From assembly GCA_963810485.1 (NCBI GenBank), contig CAWENQ010000004.1:682001-746000 (forward strand): a DNA stretch of 64,000 nt, in the 5' to 3' direction. Position numbers and translations under genes: made by a program. The notes under the pieces are model-generated. The model ran no database searches and was not told the DNA's origin. It was given only the letters and a program-made list of their open reading frames with translations. Positions 18,608 to 27,049 of this stretch are shown one piece after another (the first letter of the stretch is position 1; every line of letters begins with the position of its first letter). Source of the stretch: DATKFM01 sp963810485 (lineage in GTDB: Bacteria > Pseudomonadota > Alphaproteobacteria > Dongiales > Dongiaceae).

Positions 18608-19660
18608 ATGAAAAACGATTCTCCCGCCGGCACGGCCATCAGTTTTCGCGGCGTCAGCCGGCATTTCGGCCAGGTGCGTGCGGTCGACAATGTCAGCTTC
18701 GACATCGCCGACCGCGAATTCTTCGCCATGCTCGGGCCCTCGGGTTCCGGCAAGACCACCTGTCTGCGGCTGATCGCCGGATTCGAGCAGCCGACCGCGG
18801 GCGATATCCTGCTGCACGGCAAGGCGATGACCGGCGTGCCGCCCTATGAGCGGGACGTCAACACTGTGTTCCAGGACTATGCGCTGTTCCCCCACATGAC
18901 CGTGGGCGAGAACGTGGCCTACGGCCTGATGATCAAGAAGGTACCGCGGGCCGAGCGCGAGAAGCGCACGGGCGAGATGCTGGAGATGGTGGCGCTGTCA
19001 GGGATGGCCGGGCGCAAACCCGGACAACTGTCGGGCGGTCAGCGGCAGCGAGTGGCGCTGGCCCGCGCCCTGGTCAATCAGCCGAGCGTGCTGCTGCTGG
19101 ACGAGCCGCTGGGCGCTCTGGACCTCAAGCTGCGCGAGCAGATGCAGGTCGAGCTGAAGTCGATCCAGCGCCAGGTCGGCATCACATTCATTTATGTCAC
19201 GCACGACCAGGGCGAGGCGCTCAGCATGAGCGACCGGGTTGCGGTCTTCAACCAGGGCAAGATTGAACAGATCGGCACGCCCGCCGATATCTACGAACAT
19301 CCCTCCAGCGCCTTCGTCGCCGGCTTCGTCGGCATCTCCAATCTGCTGGACGAGAAAGCCGCCGCGTCGATCACCGGCGCGCGGCAGACATTCTCGATCC
19401 GGCCGGAGAAGATCGCGCTGCTGCCGCCGGGCACCACTGTTCCCGACGACCGCCATGTCGCCGATGGCCACATCGACTCCGTGCTCTATCTCGGCGCCAG
19501 CACCCGCTACAACATCGCGCTCGATGCCGGCGGCGAACTCACTGTGATCGAGCAGAACCGCGAAAGCGCCGGCCGCGACGAACTGCGGCAGCAGGGCCGG
19601 CCCGTGCGCCTAGCCTGGCAGAAGAGCCATATCCAGCGCATCGGCGCGGGAAATCCATGA
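18608..19660 (+). CDS. Polyamine-type ABC transporter ATP-binding protein (PotA family)
   Basis: A 350-residue ATPase on the cytoplasmic face that powers uptake. Walker A GPSGSGKT is at residues 43-50, the signature LSGGQRQRV at 141-149 and Walker B LLLDEPLGALD at 162-172, with the H-loop in IYVTHDQGEA. The C-terminal third is the TOBE/OB-fold regulatory domain typical of PotA. It overlaps the next gene by four bases (ATGA at 19657), so the two are translationally coupled. Confidence 0.95.
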   Translation: MKNDSPAGTAISFRGVSRHFGQVRAVDNVSFDIADREFFAMLGPSGSGKTTCLRLIAGFEQPTAGDILLHGKAMTGVPPYERDVNTVFQDYALFPHMTVGENVAYGLMIKKVPRAEREKRTGEMLEMVALSGMAGRKPGQLSGGQRQRVALARALVNQPSVLLLDEPLGALDLKLREQMQVELKSIQRQVGITFIYVTHDQGEALSMSDRVAVFNQGKIEQIGTPADIYEHPSSAFVAGFVGISNLLDEKAAASITGARQTFSIRPEKIALLPPGTTVPDDRHVADGHIDSVLYLGASTRYNIALDAGGELTVIEQNRESAGRDELRQQGRPVRLAWQKSHIQRIGAGNP

Positions 19661-20598
19661 CTGCCGCCGCCATCGACGCGCCTTCCGTCTCCCTGAGCAG
19701 GCGGCTTTCAACCTATTTCTATCTGCGGCCGCGCGTGCTCCTGCTGTTGTTGCTGGTGCCGCCGCTGCTCTGGCTGGGCGTCGTCTATCTGGGTTCGCTG
19801 TTGGCGCTGCTGCTGCAGAGCTTCTTCTACATCGATGACTTTACCGGCCAGGTGGTCCATGAATTCACGCTGAGGACGCTAGGCGAACTGTTCACGGCGG
19901 CGAACCTGTCGGTGATCTGGCGGACCTTTGGCATGGCGGCCCTGGTGACGATCGCCTGCGCGGTGATCGGCTTCCCCATTGCCTACTATATGGCGCGGTT
20001 CGCGGGGCCGCGGGCCAAGGCGCTGTTCTATGTCGGCATCATGCTGCCGCTCTGGTCCAGCTATCTGGTGCGGGTCTATGCCTGGAAGCTGTTGCTGGCC
20101 AAGGAAGGCGTGATCACCTGGATCTTCGAGGAACTGCATCTGAGCTGGCTGCTCGATGGGATCCTCGCGATCCCAGAAATTGGCGGGCCTTCATTGTCGA
20201 CTGCCTATATCGGCACCTTTATCGTCTTCGTCTATATCTGGCTGCCATTCATGATCCTGCCGATCGAGGCGGCGCTGGAGCGCGTGCCGAAATCGATGAT
20301 CGAAGCCTCGGCCGATCTGGGTGCGCGCCCGCGCGAGACGTTCTGGCGCGTGCTCCTGCCGCTGGCGATCCCGGGCGTGGCCGCCGGCTCGATCTTCACT
20401 TTTTCGCTGACGCTGGGCGACTACATCCTGCCGAGCATCATCGGCAACTCGGCGCCGTTCATCGGCATGGTGGTGCTGTCCTATCAGGGCACGGCCGGCA
20501 ATATCCCGCTGGCGGCGGCTTTCACTGTCGTGCCGATCGTGATCATGGCCGTCTACCTGACGTTGGCAAAGCGCGTGGGGGCGTTCGATGCGCTCTAA
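19657..20598 (+). CDS. Polyamine-type ABC transporter permease (PotB family)
   Basis: A 313-residue inner-membrane permease with about six helices. The EAA loop that docks onto the ATPase is visible as EASADLGARPRETFWRVLLPLA near residues 217-238. A non-hydrophobic leader of about 25 residues precedes the first helix. It overlaps both neighbours: its start overlaps the ATPase stop by four bases and its end overlaps the next permease by eleven bases. It acts as a heterodimer with the downstream PotC-type protein. Confidence 0.94.
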   Translation: MTAAAIDAPSVSLSRRLSTYFYLRPRVLLLLLLVPPLLWLGVVYLGSLLALLLQSFFYIDDFTGQVVHEFTLRTLGELFTAANLSVIWRTFGMAALVTIACAVIGFPIAYYMARFAGPRAKALFYVGIMLPLWSSYLVRVYAWKLLLAKEGVITWIFEELHLSWLLDGILAIPEIGGPSLSTAYIGTFIVFVYIWLPFMILPIEAALERVPKSMIEASADLGARPRETFWRVLLPLAIPGVAAGSIFTFSLTLGDYILPSIIGNSAPFIGMVVLSYQGTAGNIPLAAAFTVVPIVIMAVYLTLAKRVGAFDAL

Positions 20599-21415
20599 GG
20601 GTTCCACGCGGACCGGCACCGGCGCCGGCTGGGGCCTAACGGCGGCCGCGGCGGGCGGGCTGTTGTTCCTGCATCTGCCGTTGGCCTTCATCTTCCTCTA
20701 TGCCTTCTCGACCGACGAGAAGAGCTTCAGCTTCCCGCTGCCCGGCCTGACCACCAAGTGGTTCGGCGTCGTGCTCGATCGCCCGGATATCTGGGCAGCG
20801 ATGTGGCTGTCGGTGAAAATCGCCGCGGTGGCGACGGCGGTGGCCATGGTACTGGGCACGCTGGCGGCAGCGGCCATGTACCGGCAGAAATTCTTCGGCC
20901 GCGAGGTGGTGACCCTGCTGATCCTGCTGCCCATCGCCCTGCCCGGCATCGTCACGGGCATCAGCCTGCGCTCGGCGTTCAACCTGGCGGATCTGCCATT
21001 CAGCTATTTCACCATCGTCCTGGGCCATGCCACCTTCTGCATCGTCGTGGTCTATAACAACGTCGTGGCACGGTTCCGCCGCTCTTCGCCCTCGATGATC
21101 GAGGCGTCGATGGACCTGGGCGCCAACAGCTTCCAGACCTTCCGCCATATCATCCTGCCGAACATCGCGACGGCGCTGCTCGCCGGCGGCATGCTGGCCT
21201 TCGCGCTCTCCTTCGATGAGATCATCGTAACCACCTTCACCGCCGGACAGCAGGAAACGCTGCCGATCTGGATGCTGCGGGAACTGGTGCGCCCGCGCCA
21301 GCGGCCGGTGACGAACGTCGTGGCCGTGTTCGTGATCGCCGTGACTTTCATTCCGATCCTGGCGGCGTACTATCTGACCCGCGATACGCACGACGTCGCC
21401 GGCAGCGGGAAATAG
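20588..21415 (+). CDS. Polyamine-type ABC transporter permease (PotC family)
   Basis: A 275-residue second permease with six helices and the EAA loop EASMDLGANSFQTFRHIILPNI near residues 174-195. It starts at ATG 20588 inside the end of the preceding permease gene. It completes the binding protein, ATPase and two-permease set of a polyamine-type importer. The gene ends at 21415 and is followed by 129 bases without a gene before the MarR-type regulator, so the operon probably ends here. Confidence 0.94.
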   Translation: MRSKGSTRTGTGAGWGLTAAAAGGLLFLHLPLAFIFLYAFSTDEKSFSFPLPGLTTKWFGVVLDRPDIWAAMWLSVKIAAVATAVAMVLGTLAAAAMYRQKFFGREVVTLLILLPIALPGIVTGISLRSAFNLADLPFSYFTIVLGHATFCIVVVYNNVVARFRRSSPSMIEASMDLGANSFQTFRHIILPNIATALLAGGMLAFALSFDEIIVTTFTAGQQETLPIWMLRELVRPRQRPVTNVVAVFVIAVTFIPILAAYYLTRDTHDVAGSGK

Positions 21416-21544
21416 GCAAGCAGACTGTATACAAGCCTGACCTGAGCATCCGCGATTGCGCCTCAATCGCAGGATTGCAGCGCGCTGCCTCGCTTTAACC
21501 TATGCTAGCTTGCGCGGAGTTTTTCGGCTGCTTACCATCTGACG

Positions 21545-22129
21545 ATGACTCCCAACCCGGATTCGCTTCCAGTTCGCATCGCCGATCTGTTGGACCGGCT
21601 GTCGATTCTCCAGCGCAGCCGGGAACGGTCGCAGAGTTTAGAGCCGACGGAATGGGACGCGCTGCGGTTCCTGGGCATGGCCAACCGCTATTCGCGGCAG
21701 CCCAATTCGGTCATGCAGTTTCTCGGCATTCCTGAGGGCCGCGTTTCCCAGGCCCTGATCGTGCTCGAGGGCAAGCGGCTGATCCGCCCTACGGCGACCG
21801 CCGAGGATTGGCGCCAAATCAAGTTCGAGCTGACCTCGTCGGGCCGGGCGATCCTGATGGAAGATCCCTTGCTCGATATGCGCGACGCGATGTCCTCTCT
21901 CGACCGGGCGTCGCAGAGCGCGCTCGAGCATTCGCTGACAGCATTGCTGGCCGATCTGCAACGGCGAAACGCCCGCCGCAGCTTTGGCATCTGTCAGAGT
22001 TGCCGGTTCTTCCGTCGCCGCGGCGCCGAAGGCGAACCAGGCGGACCGCACCGCTGCGGCCTGACCCAGGAAGCCTTGTCGGATGCCGACGGCAAGCTGG
22101 TTTGCGCCGAGCATGAGGCGGCGGAATAG
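21545..22129 (+). CDS. MarR-family regulator with C-terminal cysteine cluster
   Basis: A 194-residue predicted dimeric winged-helix repressor. The winged-helix part covers about residues 35-105 (LGMANRY...FLGIPEGRVSQALIVLEGKRLI...LTSSGRAIL). An unusual C-terminal tail holds Cys150, Cys153, Cys171 and Cys187 with His190, arranged like a small zinc-ribbon or a metal/redox sensor (CQSC...RCG...VCAEH). MarR proteins with this tail are known in proteobacteria but the sensed ligand is not established. It lies 143 bases upstream of the rhodanese-ChrB and ChrA operon on the same strand, so it is a candidate regulator of that operon. Confidence 0.85.
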   Translation: MTPNPDSLPVRIADLLDRLSILQRSRERSQSLEPTEWDALRFLGMANRYSRQPNSVMQFLGIPEGRVSQALIVLEGKRLIRPTATAEDWRQIKFELTSSGRAILMEDPLLDMRDAMSSLDRASQSALEHSLTALLADLQRRNARRSFGICQSCRFFRRRGAEGEPGGPHRCGLTQEALSDADGKLVCAEHEAAE

Positions 22130-22272
22130 CCAGGGCGGCGACTCGAATGGCTTGCATCCGGAAATCAACGGGCGTATGAACCTGCCCGCGGGGGTAACGC
22201 GGTCTCCCCGCCTTCCCAAGGCTTCATCGCCCAAGAACCGCTCCGGTCTCTCTGTGCTAGAGGACTTGAGCG

Positions 22273-23121
22273 ATGAGCGATTCATTCAACAGTATTTCTC
22301 CCGATGAACTCCGGCGCCTGATCGGCCGCCCGGATTGCCCGCCTGTCATTGACGTACGGCGGCGCGCCGTATTCGAGACGGCGGAAACCCTGATCCCCGG
22401 CGCCAGATGGTGCGACTATGCGGAGGTAAGCCATCGGGCGCGGCAACTCCCTGCCGGCGCAGACGTGATTGTGTATTGCGTGCATGGCCATAATGTCAGC
22501 CAGGCGGCGATGGCCGATCTGCGGCGTCTCGGGTTCCGGGCGCGTGCTCTTGCCGGCGGCATCGAGGCCTACACCGAACAAGGCGGCCTGCTGCTGACAA
22601 AATCGGCGATGCCTCCGGGCGGCTGGGAGACGCCGAGCCGCTGGATCACGCGAGAACGGCCGAAGATCGACCGCATCGCCTGCCCCTGGCTGGTGCGGCG
22701 GTTCATCGATCCGACGGCGGAGTTCTACTACGTCGCCGCGGATCAGGTGGAAGCGGCGGGAGATGACCTCAAGGCAACGCCCTACGACATTCCCGGCGCC
22801 GCGTTCTCCCATGACGGCGACCTCTGCAGCTTCGATGCCTTCCTCCGCAGGTTCGGCATCAAGGACCCGGCGCTCGACCGGCTTGCCCTCATCGTGCGCG
22901 GCGCGGATACCGGCCATCCGGAACTGGCGCCGCAATGCGCCGGGCTGCTGGCGGCTTCGCTCGGATTGTCGGCGCTCTACACCGACGATCACGAAATGCT
23001 GCGTCACGGTTTGATTCTCTACGATGCCCACTATGCCTGGTGTCGCGAGGCGTCGGCGGAAACCCATGGCTGGCCGCCGGCCGCCACGGCCCAAGCGCCG
23101 AAGCAGAGGGCGGGGCGATGA
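22273..23121 (+). CDS. Rhodanese-ChrB fusion, chromate-resistance protein
   Basis: A 282-residue two-domain cytoplasmic protein. Residues 1-110 form a rhodanese-like domain with catalytic-loop Cys69 in IVYCVHGHN. Residues about 125-265 form a ChrB C-terminal domain (KIDRIACPWLVRRFIDPTAEFYYV, FSHDGDLCSFDAFL, RGADTGH). ChrB-type proteins accompany ChrA and help sense or handle chromate. The rhodanese part suggests sulfur transfer or redox chemistry on the oxyanion. The ORF overlaps chrA by four bases (ATGA at 23118), so the pair is co-translated. Confidence 0.88.
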   Translation: MSDSFNSISPDELRRLIGRPDCPPVIDVRRRAVFETAETLIPGARWCDYAEVSHRARQLPAGADVIVYCVHGHNVSQAAMADLRRLGFRARALAGGIEAYTEQGGLLLTKSAMPPGGWETPSRWITRERPKIDRIACPWLVRRFIDPTAEFYYVAADQVEAAGDDLKATPYDIPGAAFSHDGDLCSFDAFLRRFGIKDPALDRLALIVRGADTGHPELAPQCAGLLAASLGLSALYTDDHEMLRHGLILYDAHYAWCREASAETHGWPPAATAQAPKQRAGR

Positions 23122-24509
23122 GCGAGAGCACGCAAAACGCCGGCTTCGCCCCATCTTCAGCGGAAACCGGAGTCAGCCTCGGCGAAGCGACGCGCCTCTG
23201 GTTCAAGGTGGGATGCCTCGGCTTCGGCGGCCCGGCGGGGCAGATCGCGCTGATGCACCGGCTGGTGGTCGACGAGAAGCGCTGGGTCGGCGAAGAGCGG
23301 TTCCTGCACGCTCTCAACTATTGCATGCTGCTGCCGGGGCCTGAAGCGCAGCAGCTCGCCATCTATCTCGGCTGGCTGCTGCACCGGACGGTCGGCGGGC
23401 TGATCGCCGGGATTCTATTCGTCCTCCCCGGCGCGATCGTCATGTTCGGCCTCAGCCTGGCCTATGTGTGGGCGCGCCAGTTCGAGCTGTCGGCGGGCGT
23501 GTTCCTGGGCTTGAAGGCCGCGGTGTTGGCGATCGTCGTCGAAGCGGTGATCCGCATCGGCCGGCGGTCGCTGAAGAACCGCCTGATGATCGGGATCGCC
23601 GTGGCGGCGTTCCTGGCGATCTTCATTTTCCAGGTGCCTTTCCCGTTGATTGTCTTGGGCGCGGGCGTGATCGGCGCAATCGGCGCGGCCCGCAGGCCCG
23701 ACCTGTTCAAAGCCGCCGGCCATGCAGGCGGGGCAGGACAGGCCGGCCTGATCGACCGCATTATCGACGGCGGGGGCGCGCCGCATACCAAACCGCAGCG
23801 CGGACATGTCTGGCGTACCCTGCTCTTGTGGCTGCCGCTCTGGCTCGCGCCGGTGGCTTTACTAATCCTGCTCCTCGGACCCGACCACGTATTCACCAAG
23901 ATCTCGCTGTTCTTCAGCCAGATGGCCGTCGTGACCTTCGGCGGCGCCTATGCCGTGCTGGCCTATGTGGCGCAGGAGGCGGTGCAGGGCTATGGCTGGC
24001 TGCAGCCAGGCGAGATGCTGGACGGCCTGGCGCTGGCCGAGACGACGCCGGGGCCGCTGATCCTGGTCTTGCAGTTCGTCGGTTTCCTCGGCGCCTATCA
24101 TGCGCCCGGCGCGCTGGCGCCTTGGTTCGCCGGCCTGATCGCGTCGCTGCTGACGCTGTGGGTGACATTCGCGCCCTGCTTTCTCTGGATCTTCCTCGGC
24201 GCGCCCTATGTGGAGCGCGTCCGCTCCAACGCCATGCTCAGCGGCGCGCTGGCCGCGATCACCGCCGCCGTGGTCGGCGTAATCCTCAATCTCGCCCTGT
24301 GGTTTGCGCTGCATAGCATCTTCGCGGAGGTGCGGCCTTGGGAGCTTGGCGTTCTCAGCTTGTCCCTGCCCGTCCTCTCCAGCATCGACTGGCTGGCGCT
24401 GGCGCTCACCGTCGCGGCGCTGGTTGCGACGCTGCGCTTCAAGACCGGGATGATTGCAACGCTATCGGCCGCCGCGCTGATCGGTGGTCTGCTTCAAGGT
24501 CTGCGATGA
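23118..24509 (+). CDS. chrA: Chromate transporter ChrA (CHR family, long form)
   Basis: A 463-residue inner-membrane exporter of chromate or a related oxyanion. It contains two homologous CHR halves: the first with FKVGCLGFGGPAGQIALMHR near residues 29-48 and LLPGPEAQQLA, the second with SQMAVVTFGGAYAVLAYVAQ and AETTPGPLILVLQFVGF. About ten membrane segments are visible. ATG 23118 overlaps the ChrB fusion stop. At its 3' end it overlaps the convergent aquaporin gene by 48 bases. Confidence 0.93.
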   Translation: MSESTQNAGFAPSSAETGVSLGEATRLWFKVGCLGFGGPAGQIALMHRLVVDEKRWVGEERFLHALNYCMLLPGPEAQQLAIYLGWLLHRTVGGLIAGILFVLPGAIVMFGLSLAYVWARQFELSAGVFLGLKAAVLAIVVEAVIRIGRRSLKNRLMIGIAVAAFLAIFIFQVPFPLIVLGAGVIGAIGAARRPDLFKAAGHAGGAGQAGLIDRIIDGGGAPHTKPQRGHVWRTLLLWLPLWLAPVALLILLLGPDHVFTKISLFFSQMAVVTFGGAYAVLAYVAQEAVQGYGWLQPGEMLDGLALAETTPGPLILVLQFVGFLGAYHAPGALAPWFAGLIASLLTLWVTFAPCFLWIFLGAPYVERVRSNAMLSGALAAITAAVVGVILNLALWFALHSIFAEVRPWELGVLSLSLPVLSSIDWLALALTVAALVATLRFKTGMIATLSAAALIGGLLQGLR

Positions 24510-25212
24510 GGGCGTTTCGGTTGCCGCGCCGGATTGCCACAGCCAGCCGAAGAACCACACCGCGAGGATCGCGCCCACAAACTGCGCGGCAATGAAGCCC
24601 GGCACGTCCGCCGGTCGAATGCCGGCGAAACTGTCTGTCAGCGACCGCGCGATGGTCACGGCCGGATTTGCGAAGGACGTCGATGAGGTGAACCAGTAGC
24701 CCGCCATGATCACCAGACCGACCGAATAGGGCAGAGCATGCCGATGGAACCGCAGGCAGGCAAAGATCGTGCCCAGCAGCGCCAACGTGGCGACGATTTC
24801 GCCGAGCCAAACGCCCAAGCCTGTCCGGACATGATGCGACGCCGTGACCAACGGCATATCGAACATCAGGTGCGCCAACAGCGTGCCGCAGATTGCGCCG
24901 CCGATCTGCGCCGGCAGATAGATAGGCGACATCCCGCCAAGACATCTCACCGCGCAGGGCCAGGGCGAAACTCACCGCCGGATTGAACTGTGCGCCCGAT
25001 ACCGGGCCGAAGATCAGGATCAGGACCGCGAGCAGCGCGCCGGTGGCCAGGGTATTGCCCAGCAGCGCGACGGCATTGTTTCCGTCGGATAGCCGCTCGC
25101 CCATGATACCTGAGCCGACGACGCCGGCGACCAGCAAGGCGGTGCCGACGAATTCCGCCGCCAGCCGCTGCGGCCGCCCCGGCAATTCCAGCTCGGCAAC
25201 TTGTCGCGGCAT
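24462..25212 (-). CDS. MIP-family aquaporin/aquaglyceroporin in an arsenate-reductase operon (reading frame interrupted)
   Basis: A channel protein of about 250 residues with six membrane segments and both NPA boxes: FNPAVSFAL in the first frame and FANPAVTIARSL in the second. It directly follows arsC (its ATG shares one base with the arsC stop, TAATG). That is the AqpS arrangement known from Sinorhizobium meliloti, in which the channel releases arsenite made by the reductase. The frame changes at about 24917-24928 (VAYLS becomes PIYLPAQIGGAICG), within a TATCTATCT repeat, consistent with one extra base. Function as an arsenite channel is inferred from context. Confidence 0.85.
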
Positions 25213-25733
25213 TATGCCGGCTGCGGCGCGCGCTGGCCGAGTTCGTCGAGGCGCCTCTTGAGGCTGAGCCGGTCCAGCGACGCCAGCGGCAGGCTGACGA
25301 AGATCGACAGCCGGTTATGGATCTGGCCATAGACATCGGCGAATAGCGCCCGCTTCTCCGCTTCTGTCCCCTGGAAATGGGCGGGATCTGGGAATCCCCA
25401 GTGGGCGGTCATGGGCTGGCCGGGCCACACCGGGCAGACTTCACCGGCCGCCCTGTCGCAGACCGTGAAGACGAAATCCATCTCCGGTGCACCTGATTGC
25501 GCGAACTCTTCCCAGTCCTTGGACCGCAAGCCGTCAGTCGAATGATTTAGCTTCTGCAAGAGATCAAGGGCATACCGATTGACCTGGCCGGCCGGATGGC
25601 TGCCGGCGCTGAAGGCATTGAACCGTCCCTGCCCCAGGCGGCGCAGGATGCATTCCGCCATGATGCTGCGCGCCGAATTCCCTGTGCAGAGGAACAACAC
25701 GTTGAACGGCTTCGGCGCCACTTTGTCGTTCAT
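25212..25733 (-). CDS. arsC: Arsenate reductase, low-molecular-weight phosphatase family (ArsC)
   Basis: A 173-residue cytoplasmic enzyme reducing arsenate to arsenite. The CX5R active-site loop is CTGNSAR at residues 16-22 with Cys16 as nucleophile, and Cys92 and Cys100 (VCDRAAGEVCP) are placed like the relay cysteines of the thioredoxin-coupled class. The Asp of a DPAHF segment near residue 115 is the likely general acid. The C-terminal tail is longer than in S. aureus ArsC. It forms an operon with the aquaporin. No ArsR gene is adjacent. Confidence 0.93.
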   Translation of the reverse strand: MNDKVAPKPFNVLFLCTGNSARSIMAECILRRLGQGRFNAFSAGSHPAGQVNRYALDLLQKLNHSTDGLRSKDWEEFAQSGAPEMDFVFTVCDRAAGEVCPVWPGQPMTAHWGFPDPAHFQGTEAEKRALFADVYGQIHNRLSIFVSLPLASLDRLSLKRRLDELGQRAPQPA

Positions 25734-25884
25734 GTCATGCCTCCACTCCCTCGGGCCGCTTTCGGCCAGCAGCTTTCAATCGCCGGGCGGTGACCCTCGA
25801 CGACAACCTGACCATAGCCTCGTATTGTGACAGTCGTATGAAATGCGCTGCGCCGCGACTCCGGCGCCGAGGAAATTTGCGCGC

Positions 25885-26412
25885 CTACAGCGAGTTCGCC
25901 GCTGGATCCGGACGCTCGTAGATCACCGGACCCTGGCCCGATGAGACGTTCTTCTCGGGCATCGGCGGCTGGGGGATGGCGTAGAACAGCGGATCTTCGT
26001 CTTCCGGGTTTTGATCGAAGGGCTGGCGCATCTCCACGCCCGTGCCCAATTGGCCGGCCTCGTTCATCGCATCCTGCAGTTCCTGCGCCTGCTTCTGGTC
26101 CCAGGGCAGCTTGTAGGAACGCGGCTCGAGGGAACCGGGTAGCCGCAGCCAGACATAGATCGCCTCGCCCTCGATGAAGGTAGAACCCAGCACATCGGCG
26201 GCCTGCACCTGGCCTTCGGCCCAGGCCAGCGACATCGGCTTCGGCCGGCTCAGCATATCGGTGAGCGCGGCATAACCGCTGACGAAGACGACCGCCGACA
26301 ACGCGACCGCCCAGCAGCGCACCCAGATGCGCCGCGGCGCCCAGATGGCCACGCTGGCCAACAGGCTGATCAGGATAACGCCGACGACGAAGACAGGAGT
26401 GACAACATCCAT
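25885..26412 (-). CDS. Membrane-anchored protein of unknown function, third gene of an ExbB-type module
   Basis: A 175-residue protein with two N-terminal membrane segments (about residues 5-25 and 33-50) followed by a soluble domain of about 115 residues. A beta-rich stretch (GEAIYVWLRLPGSLEPRSYKLPWD) leads into a helical and then a proline-rich acidic tail. No known motif is recognised. It starts two bases after the stop of the ExbD-position gene, so it belongs to the same operon as the proton-channel protein and probably works with it in the envelope. Confidence 0.7.
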   Translation of the reverse strand: MDVVTPVFVVGVILISLLASVAIWAPRRIWVRCWAVALSAVVFVSGYAALTDMLSRPKPMSLAWAEGQVQAADVLGSTFIEGEAIYVWLRLPGSLEPRSYKLPWDQKQAQELQDAMNEAGQLGTGVEMRQPFDQNPEDEDPLFYAIPQPPMPEKNVSSGQGPVIYERPDPAANSL

Positions 26413-26414
26413 GA

Positions 26415-27021
26415 TCAGGACCCCGCCGACCGCAGCGGCTTGTAGACGCTGTTGACGCTGCCGGGCACCAACTGGCCCTTGCCGTCCAGCTTGAAGCGGA
26501 TGGCGGTCAACTCCTGGCCGACCTTGAACAGCGGCACATGAGTGGACACCAGCGGCACGCTCTCGCTCTGCGCCGTGGCCCGGAGGCTGGCCACCACCTG
26601 CACATCAATCGGCAAGGTCTGCGCCAATGCGCGATAGAGATGCAGGTTGATCACATAGTCGCCGGCCGGCAGGCCGCGCGTATAGGCAACCTCGTAGTTG
26701 AGATCGGTCACATCCAGCGGCTTGCCGAGATCGTCGCGCAGCAGATTGAAGAAGTTGCCAGCCTTGTTGGAGTAGCCGACCGGCCGGTCGCCGGGCGCAC
26801 GCACCCAGAGATCGACGTCGGCATCGAGGCCGTCGGTCCACTGTGCCTCGATGATGACGTTGCCCGGCGCCTTGTCGCCGGCGTCGGTCTCCTTGGCTTT
26901 CGGATTGATGTGCGGCAGCAGCAGCACGACCACCGACACGAATCCGGCCAAGCGCCAGCATGATCGTGTCGCGGAATACCGTGCCGCTATCGTCTTCGCC
27001 GAATTGATCGAACTGGTTCAT
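26415..27021 (-). CDS. ExbD-position membrane protein with a periplasmic beta-domain (reading frame interrupted)
   Basis: About 202 residues after joining the two frames. A short acidic N terminus (MNQFDQFGEDDSG) leads into one membrane helix (RDTIMLALAGFVSVVVLLLPHI), the topology of ExbD/TolR/MotB. The periplasmic part has VIIEAQWTDGLDADVDLWVRAP, a pattern like DUF2135-type beta-sandwich domains, instead of the usual ExbD C-terminal domain. The frame changes at about 26950 (LALG becomes LAGF), consistent with one extra base. It lies 28 bases after the MotA/TolQ/ExbB gene. Partnership with that channel is inferred from order and topology. Confidence 0.72.
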
Positions 27022-27049
27022 CGCGTTCCTCCGGGGGATCGCGCCGGCA

